Source of the DNA: Larus michahellis
Taxonomy: Eukaryota > Chordata > Aves > Charadriiformes > Laridae
DNA length: 64,000 nucleotides
Direction of reading: 5' to 3'
NCBI RefSeq assembly: GCF_964199755.1
Contig: NC_133898.1
Span: 130,198,224 to 130,262,223, forward strand
The position numbers and the translations under genes are program-made. The notes beneath the pieces were generated by a model that was given only the letters and a program-made list of their open reading frames with translations, was not told the origin of the DNA and made no database searches. Below, in pieces: positions 40,818 to 53,050 of this stretch; positions within the stretch are counted from its first letter, which is position 1; each line of letters begins with the position of its first letter.

Positions 40818-43800
40818 CTGCAAAAGGGGAAGAAGAAATAACATTTATCCACTCATTGCAGAGCTTTGGTCACGTATCTAAGGGTAAAGTCCCATAACCA
40901 CAGTCAAACACCGTTCTCTGCATCCCTTTTTCTGATGGGCTCCACTTCTGCTCCCCTCCGGCCAGCAGGACCCTTACCTGGTGCCGATGGACACCCTGGG
41001 TGGTGAGGCGACGATCAGGTGGGACTTGAGCATTGGCGTCGGTGGCTGGGGTTCGCTGAAGCTGAGCGACCGACTCCGCACCTGCAGGGAATCAGGTGTC
41101 AAAGGACATGTGGGACAACACAGTTCCCCTCCTGTGTGGGGCCCGGATGCTGTGATGGAGCACCAGGAGACAAGGGTGTCCCCAGCCCACAAATCCAGAC
41201 ATTTAAAGTGGGGAGTGAGAGAGTGGAGACAAGGTCCCCTTATCTCCCAGCCCAATCCCGCACTCCAAACAGATGAAGGGGAAACGCACACAGAACTCAC
41301 CGGTGACAGGGACGGGAGAGTTGAGGTGGCAGTGGCCCAGCTGATGCTGGTGAAGATGTGGGGGGACACCGGAATTTGGATCGAGGGCAACGCCTGTGGG
41401 GGAAAACAGGGGTCAGCATTAGCCCCGGAGGCCCTCCGTTCCTACACACCACCCCACAGGCATTCACCTCCCTGTGAAGACCAGCCTGGAGCACCTGCAA
41501 ACTGGGAGCACTGGGGGCGGGATGGAAATATCTGTGCAACCTCTCCTCCAGTGCCGGACCCTGCTAACATGGGGCATGGCACATGTGCTGTCTCACCCTT
41601 CGCCAGGGCACAGCAGCTTCCCCACTCCCACAGCTGCTTTCGGTTGCAATACCAAACCACATACACCATTCCAGGTCTATATATATATATATACACACAC
41701 ACACACATACATACGTATATATACACACACACACACATATATACACATATATATACATATACATATTTTTTTTTGCACCTATTTACATAGGCTTTCTGCT
41801 TTTAGATGTTGCATCCGTTCCCTGGGATGGGAATGGATATATGTGCAGCTTATGGATCTATATATCCTGTCCCTGCAGGAGCTTGCAGCTCTAGAACAGC
41901 GCTCAGCTCCCCAGCAGCCCCTGGGACAAGGGCCACTGGCCCAGGGTGCTCACAGGGCCACCACTCCAGGTCCCCAAGTTTTCTGTGCCTCAAAAGCCTG
42001 TGCCCAGGAGAGCGTGCAGCGGAGACGTGCAGGATCCAGCATGGCTGCATTCCAGCCCCGCATTATCTGCCGGCAGAAGGGCGTGTTGCATACCAGCACC
42101 AGGTAATTGCAGGGGAGTGGAGGCCGGCAGCTCCCCCCTGGCCCGGGAACAGCCACGGCAGAAGCCCACAAGCCCCTTAACCATGGGTTAATGAAGTCGG
42201 TTGCTCAGGGGCTGAAGGGCAGCCAGGCAGCGCACGGTGCTACACCAGCGCCAAAGTCTCTCTATGCTGTGCGGCTGGCAATGAAACGCCCCTGCTGCAG
42301 CAAGGACTTGCAGAGCAAATCGGACAACGACCTGCCCTTTGGCAAGATTTTGGGAGGTGACCCGTCCCCAGGAGATGCTGCCAGCTCACCTGGTAGGCGT
42401 GATCAGCCTGGATGTGCCAGAAGGAGCTGGGGGCAGACTGGCTAAGGGTGCTGCTGGCCAGGGCAGGCTCCAGTGCTGGCTGTTCCACCAGCAGTGCCTC
42501 TGGCTTTGCCAGGGCTTGCTGGATGATGATGGGAGCGGAGGCGGATGTGGGGCTGGCAGTGGCAGCCACCTCCGGCACCGGCTCCTCCTTCACCTGCACT
42601 TCGGTGTAGTAGAAATCCTCCTCCCGCTTCCGCTGGTCAGAGTCTGCGCTGTCCCTGCCAGGGAGAAAAGGGGGATAGCAGTGAAGAGGCAGGCCTGTTT
42701 ACACCATGGGGAAGATGAGCTCCTCAGCAGAGCAGCTCTGCTCCCAGACTCCAAAGCATCACGTCAGCTATGATCAGCAACAGCCAACTGCCTCTGTAGC
42801 AGCGCTTTGCGCTTCCAAGGAAGATCAATACCTTTTCCAGGGCCTTTAAAAGCACTGGCACATTCACCAGGCACCAATGAAAATCCCCTGCTCACTTCTA
42901 ATCGACTTCATTTAGCACAGCTGCAGTCGAAGGCCTGTGGGTCACCCAGCAGGAAACAGCCCCTTGAAGTCTTTTATTATTTTCCCAGAGCATTTATCCG
43001 GCACTGGATGGCAGTCCAGCGCTGCCCACTGCACCACGGTGCTTGCGTTCGTGCCTTTCCCAGAGCATTCATGTTTGCAAGGGAGGAGAAAAATACATAC
43101 CGCAAAACACAGACAAAAGCAAGAGAAAACGGAGGCTGGGGTGAGAAATGCAATGGGGCCACAGGAGGAGAGCACAGCAAAGCTGATCCCCACACCCACA
43201 CCCTCACCACTTTGTATTCTGGGAAGAATTCGCATGAGATCAGAACTCCAAAGCAAAGCAAACTGCCAAAGGGGCGTCTGCCGGCGGACTGGCACGCAGA
43301 TCCCCGTGCCAGTCCCGACGGCTGGGCTGGAGCTGGCTGCCACAGGCACAACTTTCAGGCTGCCAGCTCTTGCAAAACCCAGACGGGCTTTTCTGCCTCT
43401 GCCCAGGAGCCCAGGGCTCACTGTAACCTGAACTCCCCCAGTGCAAAACGCACACCCGAGCTGGGCAGAACTGTAGCCCAAATGGGGCTCCCATGCCTCC
43501 CAGAAAGCCCTGGGCTCCCTGAAGACGTGGACACATACAGCAGTGACTTCAGTGACACAGACTGCTTGGCCAAGAACTGCCAAGCTCAGTGTACAGATAC
43601 TGGGGATACTCGCTGCAGGAATTACGAATTACACAGTGGCAGGGCATGTGGCTTCGGTGGTCAGGCAGGGATGGAGGAGGTGAAATCTTTGCCTTACCCA
43701 AGGTGCTGGGTCTTGACGTGCCGCTTGATGCCGACAATGGAGCGCAGGACCTTGCCGCAGCTTGGCCACAGGCACTTGTACATCACCTTCACCGAGTTCT

Positions 43801-46800
43801 GGCAGAGAGACAGACCTTGTCACTTCCAGCCTAGCAGCAGCATCCCCCTCCACAGGACACTGGCTCAGCTTGAGCCACCCCCCCAGAACTGGGACCCCCC
43901 CTCCACCAGTGCAGCAGTACCTTTCTCTTGCGCGGAGCAGGTTCGTCGAGGAGAAATGGGTCAGAATCGGTCTCAAAGCCGTCGTCCACCTGGGAAGAGC
44001 TCAGAGCCTCGCTGGAGTACTTGGGGCTGCAGGCGGGGTGGGGGGGCGAAGGGGTGGAGATGTCGCTGCCCCCGCTCCAATGCCCACTGGTGGTGCTGCT
44101 GCCGCTGTCCGAGACGTCACCACTCTCCTTCCAGGGATCGCATACTGCCCGTGAGGCTGCAGGGAGGGGACACACACTGCCACCCTCACCTCAGGACCAA
44201 CCAAACCCCCCCAGGGGAGAGATCAGCCCCGAGGCTGGATAACCCACGACAACAGTTTGCCTCTATTTATTTATTTATTTAAAAAAAAAAAACAAACCAA
44301 CTTTGCAAGGTGAAGATTCTGCACCTTTGCTCAGTGACAGCTCCCAATTATTGGTCATTTATCCCTTTTTCCCCCTCCCCATCCTCCTTGGCATCAGTGC
44401 AATCCCGAGGGCACAGCCGGCACACGGCAAGCAGCCAGTACCGGGGCACGCACATTTCCCACAGCTCTAGGCGGCTATTTTTATCCCTCTGGCTGCATTT
44501 GACTCCTCGGGAATGAAATTGCCTCTAAAAAAAGGAGCAACCAGGCGGTGCTCCCCAGACTGGGACTCCTGCACGGGGCTCCCCGGCCCCCAGGGACGGT
44601 TGCAGAGAGTAGGGTTACCCCCACGGTGCTGCAAGGGGTGTCCTGACTTGTTCAGCCCCAACCGGCACCCATGGGCTCCACCATGACCCTGATGCTGCTC
44701 CCTGGCCACCTCCAGCCCAGCATAGTCCCTTGTCCTGGCAGCTATTTGGCACACAGCAAAGCACCTCTGCCACAAGCAAGAGCCCTGGCACTGAGATCCA
44801 AAGGGCACAGCACATTCCTCCGCATCTCCTTTTGTTTCAGATGTTTTTTTTAACAAATATATACGTATATTTTAAACGCACACTCACAGGGGATGCCGCT
44901 CTCGCTGGTGGGAGGGCTCTGCACGACAGGGCTGCAGGAGAGGCTCGTCAGCACCATGGCTGCCACCATCTCATCCATCTCCACAGCGGCATCGGGTTTC
45001 CTGCATCACGAGGGAAGAGATGTGACAAGTGTGGAGGAAAAAGCAGAGAAACAACCCAGGTACAACCAGGGAAGTCATTGGGCACCCAAAGGGCAGCACA
45101 GACTGTAGCAGCTGCACAGGTTCCCCCCCCCACTGCCTCCCTCCATGAAGTCTGAGTCATTTTTAAGTCATTGGGAAGGATGTTTTCTCTCCATTTGGAG
45201 CAAAAAAATTAAAAATCCCCTTAATCCTAAACTTAACCATCCTCTGGATAATCCTGTGCTGGGAAGGCGGATATATGCCCAGCATCACCGCTCTCTCCAT
45301 TGATGTAAAACCAAGCACGAGTGCTGCTGGAGCCGCCAAGAGCCCCTCTGCCCTACAAATGAGATGCCACGATCTAACAGCACAAACCTCTTGGGTACAT
45401 CGATATTGCTGGATACAGATCTCTGCAACATCTCAGCAGGGCCGGGACCACCAGCTGCAGGCAGGGCAGGGGGCTGGAGCGCGGCCGGCCGCACGTCCTG
45501 CACCCTCCAGCATGCCTGCAAGCCCTGCTCCGGCAGCAGCACCTTCGCTTTGTCATTCAGCACGTTGGGCTGCTCCACAAGGCCGGCACACTCCTGCCCA
45601 CTGTAGGTGACAAGGACCTGAAAAACAGCACGAGGGGTGGTTTGTCAGTGCCACTCACCACCCCGCTGCTCCCACAGGATGTCCTGTTGCAGCACAAGCA
45701 AGCCTTTGCCCACTGCAGGATTCCCTCGCCTCCTCCCCCAGGGGTGGGGGCCACAGAGGGCTTTAGGACGAAGGCAGAGCCTGTCCTGAAGGGTTTGGAC
45801 TTCAGACTGCTATCACAGTAAACCAAAAGTGTGGCCAAGGTTCATCCCAACCCCACCACTAAGGGATCTGCTTTTCCTGGGCACAAGCTCCCTGATGACA
45901 GCAATCCCAAACTGAGGGATTCTCTGAGCAGGTATCGGCCCCCTCCCTGAGTGTCATGACTTCGAGTGGACTTTTCTCCAATAAATTTGTCTGCTTTGGC
46001 TTTGTTCTCACACCATCCTACTGCAAGGGCTCCCATGATTATTACATACCCTGGCAAAGTACATAGATAAAAGGATTAAAAGCCAAAGGGGGACGGGGCA
46101 ACAGAGGTTTCCTGGGTGAAGCGATCCTGAATTCACACCTGTCTCCTCGAGTCCCAGCTCCTTCAGGCAGGAGAAGGAGATGTGCAAACCTCACCTTCTC
46201 CTTCAGAGTCCCAAACTCCTTCTGATAGTCAGTTTTCCATCACTACCACCCATGAGCCTATTTCTGTTAATGGAAATGTATCTGTGTCAAAAGACACTAC
46301 ATGTGTCTCCGGCTATTTATAGCAACAGGAACATCTCTTTATGGAAGTGCCACGGGTGTCACACCAAGAAGCCGATATGGGATAGACATGCACAGCCATA
46401 CCCTGACCGGGGAGAAGCCTGCGAGACCATCTCAGGTAGGACCTTGGGCAGAAACACTGGGGCTGGAAAAGCCACCCACAGCAGGACAAGAGTTAAGGGG
46501 ATCACTGCAAGGATGAGGACATGGAAGACCCTGACCCTGCTTTCTGAAAACAAGGAGCAAGGCTTCCCCATGAACCACATGGGCTGTCCCCCACACCGCG
46601 CCCGGCATGAGGAGCCAACTTCTCCTTCGGCTTTGCACAGCTACCGGCACAGATCCTGGCTGTCACTGGGACGTGAAGGCACTCCATCACTATTTTTATG
46701 CTGTTCGCAGCAGCAAAGCAAGCAAGCAGAATCCTCCACAACGGAACAGTAGGAGAAAAACAACTCTCACTGTCCTGTCGTTAATAAACATGGAGCAGGA

Positions 46801-47892
46801 GAAACCAGAAAACTGAACGGGGGCCTCACTTACACTCAATTTCACAAGCTCTGCCCAGAAAAACTTTTACAGTTCTGCAGGTAGCAGCCAAGAAACAGGC
46901 TCTACATCAGCAGCTCACAGCTCCCCTCAGACAGTGCTGCTTGGGCAGGCATTAATGGGAACCGTTCCGGTGGGATCGAGAACAAGCACTGTTCCCGGCC
47001 CCAAGCAGCATCCTGGCCAAGGCATGGCCCTCCTAAGCATCAGGAGCCCGGGGCACAAGAAATGGTGGGGTCCAGCAGGACTAGATGTCCTTTCTGGACG
47101 AGCCATTGTGCCTCATTCTTCCCCAAGAGCTTCTTCACCACGCTTGTCCGCACCATCAAGCCTCAACCCCGCAGCAAAAAAGTGCTGCAGACTGAGCGCT
47201 GAGACCTGTGCCATGAGGCTCATCGCCACCCGTGGCTAAGCCGGGGGGCTTGCCACTTGCCGCTGGCTCCTTGCCACTTGCCTTCAGATGTTAATGCGGT
47301 TTATGGGGAGACCGGATAAGTTCGTGGAAGAGAAGTCCACTGAAGTCACTAAGTTTATGGAAAACATCTCCCTTAGCCTTACCCTCTTCTCTGGAGACCC
47401 ACTTTTGGCTAGGACTGGAGACATCTCCTGGAGAAGATGGATCTCCGCTTGAGCTGGTATGGTCCAAACCCATCAGGCACAGCCAAGGCCAAATGCACTA
47501 ATGCCAACACCCATTAATGACTCTCAGTAATTACAGATCCCCACTGCACCTTACATTAGGAGAGCCCCAGGAGTTCTCTCCCCCACTGGAGTGCATTCCA
47601 CCAGCCAAGAACACAGAGAGCCTCCTTACGTACTTGCTGCCCAGCGCAGAGCTGCTGGTGGCCGGGGCTGGGGAACCTGGGTGCCTGGCAGCTCTCTTCC
47701 ACCAATGGCGCGCAGGATCCATCCTCTCGCAGTGCCGCGTGGGCAGATGCCCGGTTGAGGTCAGTCTGCAAGCTGGGGATCTGAGTGGTCACCAGTACCC
47801 CCTCAGCCAAGGTGCTGGGGGCAGAGACCCGGGTGCCAAGCAGAGAACGCTTCCCCAGGCGCCTGGACAGCACACTTGCCATCTCGGACACG
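40706..47892 (-). CDS. ZNF395: ZNF395 (HDBP2/PBF), coding span (9 coding exons, 500 aa)
   Basis: DNA-binding transcription factor, also called papillomavirus binding factor or Huntington-disease-gene regulatory-region binding protein 2; it binds GC-rich GCCGGCG-type sites and shuttles between nucleus and cytoplasm. Nine exons join without a frame break (249+230+113+236+101+265+93+104+112 = 1503 nt). Start [16 protein letters not shown] matches the human N-terminus. Then [18 protein letters not shown], the [14 protein letters not shown] block, one C2H2 finger (C285, C290, H303, H308), an [10 protein letters not shown] segment (431-440, known as a 14-3-3/Akt-regulated site) and a C-terminal C-clamp (C473, C486, C489, C495) ending CQRFLD. 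Human is 513 aa. Transcribed toward PNOC. Promoter probably in the CpG island at 52.5-53.05 kb. Confidence 0.97.
40978..41081 (-). CDS. ZNF395: ZNF395 coding exon 8
   Basis: Encodes [20 protein letters not shown] and HLIVASPPR. Contains the R-S-R-S-L-S phosphorylation/14-3-3 motif. Acceptor CTGCAG, donor GTAAGG. Confidence 0.95.
41301..41393 (-). CDS. ZNF395: ZNF395 coding exon 7
   Basis: 31 codons, [20 protein letters not shown] to SLSP, between a CCCACAG acceptor and a GTGAGT donor. Closely like the human segment. Confidence 0.95.
41678..41774 (+). repeat. ZNF395: Compound (TA)n(CA)n microsatellite in a ZNF395 intron
   Basis: Alternating TATATA and ACACAC blocks followed by a T run. Likely length-variable, usable as a marker. 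Confidence 0.95.
42390..42654 (-). CDS. ZNF395: ZNF395 coding exon 6
   Basis: Opens (G)[20 protein letters not shown], matching the human [15 protein letters not shown] block, continues through an Ala/Pro-rich stretch and ends [13 protein letters not shown] with a GTGAGC donor. Confidence 0.95.
43698..43798 (-). CDS. ZNF395: ZNF395 coding exon 5 (C2H2 zinc finger)
   Basis: Encodes [20 protein letters not shown] followed by [13 protein letters not shown]-x4-C-x12-H-x4-H, the single finger of the protein. Flanked by TGCCAG acceptor and GTAAGG donor. Confidence 0.96.
43921..44156 (-). CDS. ZNF395: ZNF395 coding exon 4
   Basis: Acceptor CCTGCAG; encodes [20 protein letters not shown], then STPSPPHP and [16 protein letters not shown], a probable nuclear localisation signal at its end. 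Donor GTACTG. Confidence 0.95.
44888..45000 (-). CDS. ZNF395: ZNF395 coding exon 3
   Basis: Acceptor GATGCAG; encodes [20 protein letters not shown] and the [10 protein letters not shown] segment, ending with a GTGAGT donor. Conserved acidic/hydrophobic patch of the family. Confidence 0.92.
45388..45617 (-). CDS. ZNF395: ZNF395 coding exon 2
   Basis: Acceptor TTTTCAG; opens [16 protein letters not shown] and ends VPKR with a GTTTGT donor. This is the DUF4772-like N-terminal region of the ZNF395/GLUT4EF family. Confidence 0.92.
45618..47633 (-). other. ZNF395: ZNF395 intron between the start exon and coding exon 2
   Basis: Phase 0, GTACGT to TTTCAG, about 2 kb; no repeat recognised. Confidence 0.85.
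47634..47892 (-). CDS. ZNF395: ZNF395 exon with start codon (residues 1-83)
   Basis: ATG is complementary to 47880-47882; the ten bases up to 47892 are 5'UTR after a TTCTGCAG acceptor. Ends GQQ at 47634 with a GTACGT donor in phase 0. A second donor 4 nt downstream (GTAAGG) would break the frame with the next exon, so GTACGT is chosen. Confidence 0.93.
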
Positions 47893-50800
47893 CTGCAGAA
47901 GAGAAAGACATGGGGATGTTACCTTCAGTGCGGGACTGCGATGTTCAACCAGTGTCTTACCACCACCACCCCAAGAGTCGAGAAAGCAGCTCTCCACTGC
48001 TCCAGCACCCATGTGCTTGCTCAGGGGCTCAGCCCCTAAGTGCTGAGACATCTCAGGGACATCAGGACAGTGTCGTGCCTGAGCTCCCCCTGCCCTGAAG
48101 CTCTTTACCGTCATTTCTAAACTCCTCTGGAACAAAAAAGGGATGAGCCAGCCCAAAGGAAACCCCGCAGTCGCAATGGGGACAGCCCCTGGAGCCCGTG
48201 TTCCCCCACTTCAAGCTGCCGCTGGTGCACACTCATGAGGCGGCTGCTGCTATTCCCACCCGTCTCGCTGAAACCCGCCATCGGTGCTCTTCAACCTTGA
48301 CCTCTAGACTTGGGTCTGTGCCCACTGCAGTCCTGCAACTCCCCTGCCTGCACCCCAGCAGGGGAGGAAAGCTCTCCAGCAGCGAAACCCAGTGCTCCTT
48401 CTCAGCCTGCACCCCGATGCTCCCTTTTTGGGAGAGGTTTCTTCAAGCTTGCAGCTCATGCCCAACACTCCCAGGCTTAGTCTCGCAACAAAACAGGAGC
48501 ATCCTCCTGCTCTGCTTTGTTAGAAAAGGAAGAATTTGGTGCATTTTTATCCTAAACTGTTTCTCTGTAACTATCTTTAACCAATTTTTGCCCCCAAAAT
48601 AGCTTGCTTTCCCTCTGACATAGGTTTTCCTTGTGTTTGTGTGGTTCTGCTAGCAAGCCTACCCAGAGAGCAGCTTGCCTGGCTCGTTTGCTTGGGTTTG
48701 CAGATTTTACTGCTGTTTTAAAACAAACAAGTGTTTACAGGTTTCCTTAAAAGCAAAGGACACCTAGTCACAGGGACAGTCGATGCACCCAGCCCCAATA
48801 AATCCAACAGCTCCATCAGCATTCACTGTCCTCCTCCATCCCATCCTCCTCCCAAAGTCTCCTCCGCTGCAACACCCTCTCCAAGGAGCACGGGAAGCAA
48901 GGATGCACACCGTGGCGAGGCCGAAAGGTGATGGTGCCTGGGATTTTGGAGGAGGGAGAGGAAGCAAGAGGCTCGGTGCAGCCACGTGTTTTGGGGTGCA
49001 CCGGAAAAGCCACGTTGTTTTGAACCGCCAACAAACCTGTCACCTTTGCCACCCTGCCTGGGCATGTCTGCAAGCATCACCCAGCTGGATGGGGGCTACG
49101 GGTGTTCGTGTGCTGGGTGTCTGTGTTAGAGCATAACCTGGTCCAAGTACAAGGAGCTGCTGTTTGTGCAAGAGGAAGGATTAACCCCAAGCCACCGGGT
49201 ACTTGCGACCAGACCCTCCCCTCCTCACACAGGGTTGCTGCAAGAGATGCTTTGTTCCCCATCATGAAGCAGCCACATTTTGATGGCAGGTCAAATGAAT
49301 TTCTTTATGACATCTGATTTATGCAGTGCTGTTTCGCACACTATCTCGGACGAGAAAAGTTTCCTGAGGAAAGGAAGGGGAGCTCGCTGTTCCTCTCACC
49401 CTCCGACCACCCTCGGAAGAGTTACTCCAAATCACGTCCTGCTTCAAAGGACATCCAAGATTTACAAGCAGTTTTATGAATAACGGAATGCACTCAGCTT
49501 GCTTTGTCCTCCACTGAAATTCAGCCATCCCCAAGTAGAAAATTAACAGCGATTTAGGAGCCATAAAGAATAGAGCAGGAAGAGCTGGATAGGGTGCAAA
49601 ATGGATAGAGGTGTGCCGGGGAAAGCACCTCACGCCAGGGCTGCCTGTCCCACAGCGCATGGGAACTTCGCCACGGTTGCCGCCTTCCCTCTGGAGCAGG
49701 ATCAAAGAGGCTGCGGCGGCTGGCCGAGCAGAGCCGCTCCTCCGGCTTCCGTCTCATCTCACTCTGCCCGAGGAACACTCTGGACTTTACAGCGTACAGG
49801 CATCACCGGGGGATACTGCAGAGCCCACTCTGTCTGATAATGTCTTTTTTTCATGGTGCAACATGTTTTCTGATGAACATAAGTGACCTCGCCAAACAGC
49901 TCTGCTCCCAAATCTCCTCTATGGGTCTTTCTGATCCGAAAGAAGACCAAAAGGGGTGGGGGGGCAGACACAGTGGTTTGCCTCAAATCCCAGAACGAAG
50001 CCGTGGCAAAGCCCCTCCACCTCACCGCAGGAATTAACCACCAGACCACGCTTCCTCCCGTGTCACCTTAAAACCTTGCTCTCTGATATCCCAGGCACTG
50101 GGGTTTGGGAACTGCCCTTCCAAGGGCTCAGAGAGGCGATGCAGCGACATCGGTGCCGCCACCGCATAGAAAACGGCACTGAATCTCCGCTGGCTCCTTG
50201 AGGGTCTCGCACGCCAGTTTCAAGACAGCGCTTGGCTGGCAGCCAGGTGTGGGGAGGGCAGCACTGAAGGTGGGAGGCTGCTTCTCATTTCCTTTGGGGT
50301 TTCATTTCGCCTTCCTTTTCCTTCCCCCTCCAGTCTGGGGAGGGGAGCGGGAAGGAGGAGAGAGGCACGCTCACAACCGGGGAAAGGAAAACCCTCCCAA
50401 AAGCCGGTTTTCAGCGCCACATCTGCTTCCAGCAGACCTTCAAATGCCGGATCCCATTTCAGCGCTCAGCCCATAGCTGAGGGTGACATGCCAACGCCAA
50501 AAAATCCTTCCCCCGCCATGCCCCAAAACACAAAGCAAGAAGAGGAGCAAGAGCTGGGAGGGCGTCAGCAGTGCAGGCGGAGCCGGGAGGCCACGCTGCT
50601 GCCGCGAGCCCTCCCAGCTGTTAGCAATCACGCGCCGCAGGGGTCAGAGCCGGCACAGATCCCAAATTATTTCTTGCTTCAATGCCGGGCGTGTATTTTG
50701 GACAGCGTTTTTCCAGCTCTCGCCGGGGAAAAACGTCAGCCCTTGTGCCTACTGGCGTTGCCACTGCTGCCGGTGGAGCAAAGCCCGGGTGGAGGTTTGG

Positions 50801-51357
50801 GAAAACAAGTGCCTCGTTTGGCAAGTGAGGAATGCTTCATTTAGCAAGTGGGGAAGGTCGGGGGGCCATGGCAAAGCAGGGCACATGCCCCAGTGCTCAC
50901 CCCGGCTGCTGTTTGTCTGGCGTTTGTCAGGAGAAAGGCAGCTCCAGCGCCCATGGTGCTGCACAAACCAGGACCACCAGCACAAATCCTCTCCCCAGAG
51001 AATGTGCGATTATAGCACAGCCCATTTCCCCCCCCCCTTTTTTTTCTTTTAAAAAGGAATAAATGCTGGTAGGTTCCCTCAAATCCAGCCTAACTCCTGC
51101 CACAGACCACCATGCCACAGATCAGCAACCCAGACTGCAAAGTCGACCCTATAAGAGACCCTAAGCGTGCCAATAACTGATAACAAACCCCAGTTTTTCA
51201 TCTTGTCTCCTAGCCGACAGTTTCCAAAACACCTCTTCTCAGCCCAAAACATCCTGAAGCCCTTTACAAACTGCACTCCGGCTCCGCACCCATTGGTGCC
51301 TGTGACTGGAAAACAAGATATCCGCATGGAGCGGTTTGCAAAGTTTGGGCCTTTACT

Positions 51358-51386
51358 AAAAAAAAAAAAAAAAAAAAAAAAAAAAC
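51358..51386 (+). repeat. ZNF395: Poly-A run in ZNF395 intron 1
   Basis: Nearly 30 consecutive A. No target-site duplication or source gene was recognised beside it. Shorter A or T runs also lie near 1821, 3229, 6212 and 15738. Confidence 0.9.
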
Positions 51387-51889
51387 AAAAAAACCCCCAC
51401 CAGAACAAAAAACCCAAGGATCTACTGACCCCGAGATAGAGCCAAACCCACCCGCAACCTAACCCTCACAGACTATAATACAAAACAGGCGCCTTCCTGA
51501 AGAGTTTCCTCCTAATCTCACCTCGGTGTCCACCACTCAGTTTCTGCCCGCGGATGCGTCACCACGGGGCTGCACCATATCCCCACCAGCAGTGCCAGGA
51601 AGGGCTCCCCAACCCTCACCCCACCATTTTGCCCATGCTGGCGTTTGCCACTGATGGGTGATTCTGGAGGAGAACACTTTTGGAGAACACCCGCCTGCCT
51701 AAAAACACGTTTTCCGGCACAAGCAGGAATGCTGGCGCAGGCAGAGCGACTTCCCCGGGCATCAGCGGGCCACTGCATGCCGGCGGCGAGGGCAGCCAGG
51801 AAGGAAAGGGCGGGAGTTTGCTGCTTTCTGGGAGCGGTGCCGGCAGTGCGTGACTTGAAGCCATCGTAGGGGCATCAGGACGAGCGTGC

Positions 51890-52480
51890 CGCAGGAGACA
51901 GGGCATGCATGGCATGCATGTGTACATGAGTGTATATGTGTGCGTGCATGCATTACGGGGCCTGCGGCGGTGCGGGACACGTGGGGAAGATGGCAGGGCC
52001 GGCGGCAGGGGAGGAGGAGGCGTGTGCCCGGGCCCGTCGCGGAGGGCGGCACCGGGCAGGGCACGTGTGTGCGGGGCGGGGGACATGCACGGGGAGGGGG
52101 GACACACACACAAGCACCGGGCAAGCCGGGGGGCGGGGCATATGCCGGGAGGGAGAGGAGGGGGGACATGCACCGGGCACAGGCCCCGTTGGGCGGGACG
52201 TACACGGGAAGGAGGGGGGAGAGACTTGGAACGGGGGTGTGTGCATGCACCGGGCAGGCCGGGGGCGTGGCACCGGGCAGGGGGCATGCACCGGGGGGGG
52301 TGCGTGCACCGGGCAGGGGGGGCTGTGCATGCAAAGGGCGGAGGAGGGGTGCAGGGGGGGGGGGACGGGGACAGACACCGAGTAGGGGTATGCATGTACC
52401 GGGCAGGCCCGGGGGGGGGACACGACATGGACCGGGGGAACCTGCAGCGGGCAGGAGTCGGGGGAGGGGGTGCGCTCACC
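51890..52480 (+). repeat. ZNF395: G-rich degenerate repeat upstream of the ZNF395 promoter
   Basis: Repeated GCATGCACCGGGCAGG-like words with many runs of four or more G, next to a CATGTGTACATGAG-type alternating purine/pyrimidine stretch. Strong G-quadruplex potential by eye. The proline-rich minus-strand frame (about 287 codons) is compositional. Confidence 0.7.
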
Positions 52481-52499
52481 AGAGAACGACAGAGACTGG

Positions 52500-53050
52500 G
52501 GGGGAACCGGCGGAAAGGAGGGGGACGAAGTGGGGGGGGGTCGCACGGCGGGGGAGCAGGCCCGGCGCGGCTCGGCGCTTACCTCCGGCACGGCTCCCGC
52601 CTTCCCCCGCCCTCCTCCTCCCCCGCCGCAGCTTGTTTTGAAATCCCCGTCCCCGCCGCGGCCGGCTCACGTACGCGGCGGCCCCGCGCTGAAGCCCCGC
52701 CGGGCGGGGCGGGGAGGAGCCGGGGCTGGGGGAGGCGCGGCCCGGCCGGGCGGGAATCACCGCTCCCGCGCGCGCGTTTTTTTTTTTTTTAATCATTATT
52801 ATTATTATTTTTTTTGCTTTCCCCCGCTCCGCTTTTTCTTCCCCCGAGCAGGGAGAGAGGAAGGAAGGAAAGGAGGCCGTGCGGCGGGACACCCGGCGCC
52901 GCCACCCCGCTACTCACAGCGTCCGTGGAGCCCCGCTCCGCGCCTCGCCGCCGGCCGGGTTAAAGCTCCCGGGGCCGGGCTGGTGTAAACAACCTCCCCA
53001 CATGCTCGGCCCCTTCCTGCGCATTGGCTCCGCGGCTCCCTTTAAATGCA
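52500..53050 (-). promoter_or_regulatory. ZNF395: CpG-island promoter of ZNF395 with two candidate first exons
   Basis: Very GC- and CpG-rich. Two minus-strand splice donors stand out: GCCGGAG|GTAAGC (exon end 52583) and GACGCT|GTGAGT (exon end 52918). Either could join to the acceptor at 47893 in the 5'UTR, giving alternative first exons and a 4.6-5 kb first intron. No TATA box is seen. The assignment follows from strand and distance. Confidence 0.6.

Larger units (their letters stand above)
47893..52499 (-). other. ZNF395: ZNF395 first intron
   Basis: Lies between the 5'UTR acceptor and the CpG island. No separate gene recognised. The short frames near 48200-50500 are not supported. Confidence 0.6.

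Noticed and set aside
42807-44282. 491-codon plus-strand open frame
   Set aside because: It lies antisense over ZNF395 exons 4 and 5 and their introns, has no family features, and its length follows from GC-rich composition.
45374-45606. Alternative frames over ZNF395 coding exon 2
   Set aside because: Only the frame [16 protein letters not shown] joins both neighbours in phase and matches the family.
47889-47891. Upstream GTG start for ZNF395 three codons before the ATG
   Set aside because: The ATG at 47882 gives the conserved [10 protein letters not shown] start; the upstream codon is in the 5'UTR just after the splice acceptor.
51616-52641. Long Pro-rich or Gly-rich frames on both strands
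   Set aside because: Caused by the G-rich repeat upstream of ZNF395; no start context, splice sites or domain.
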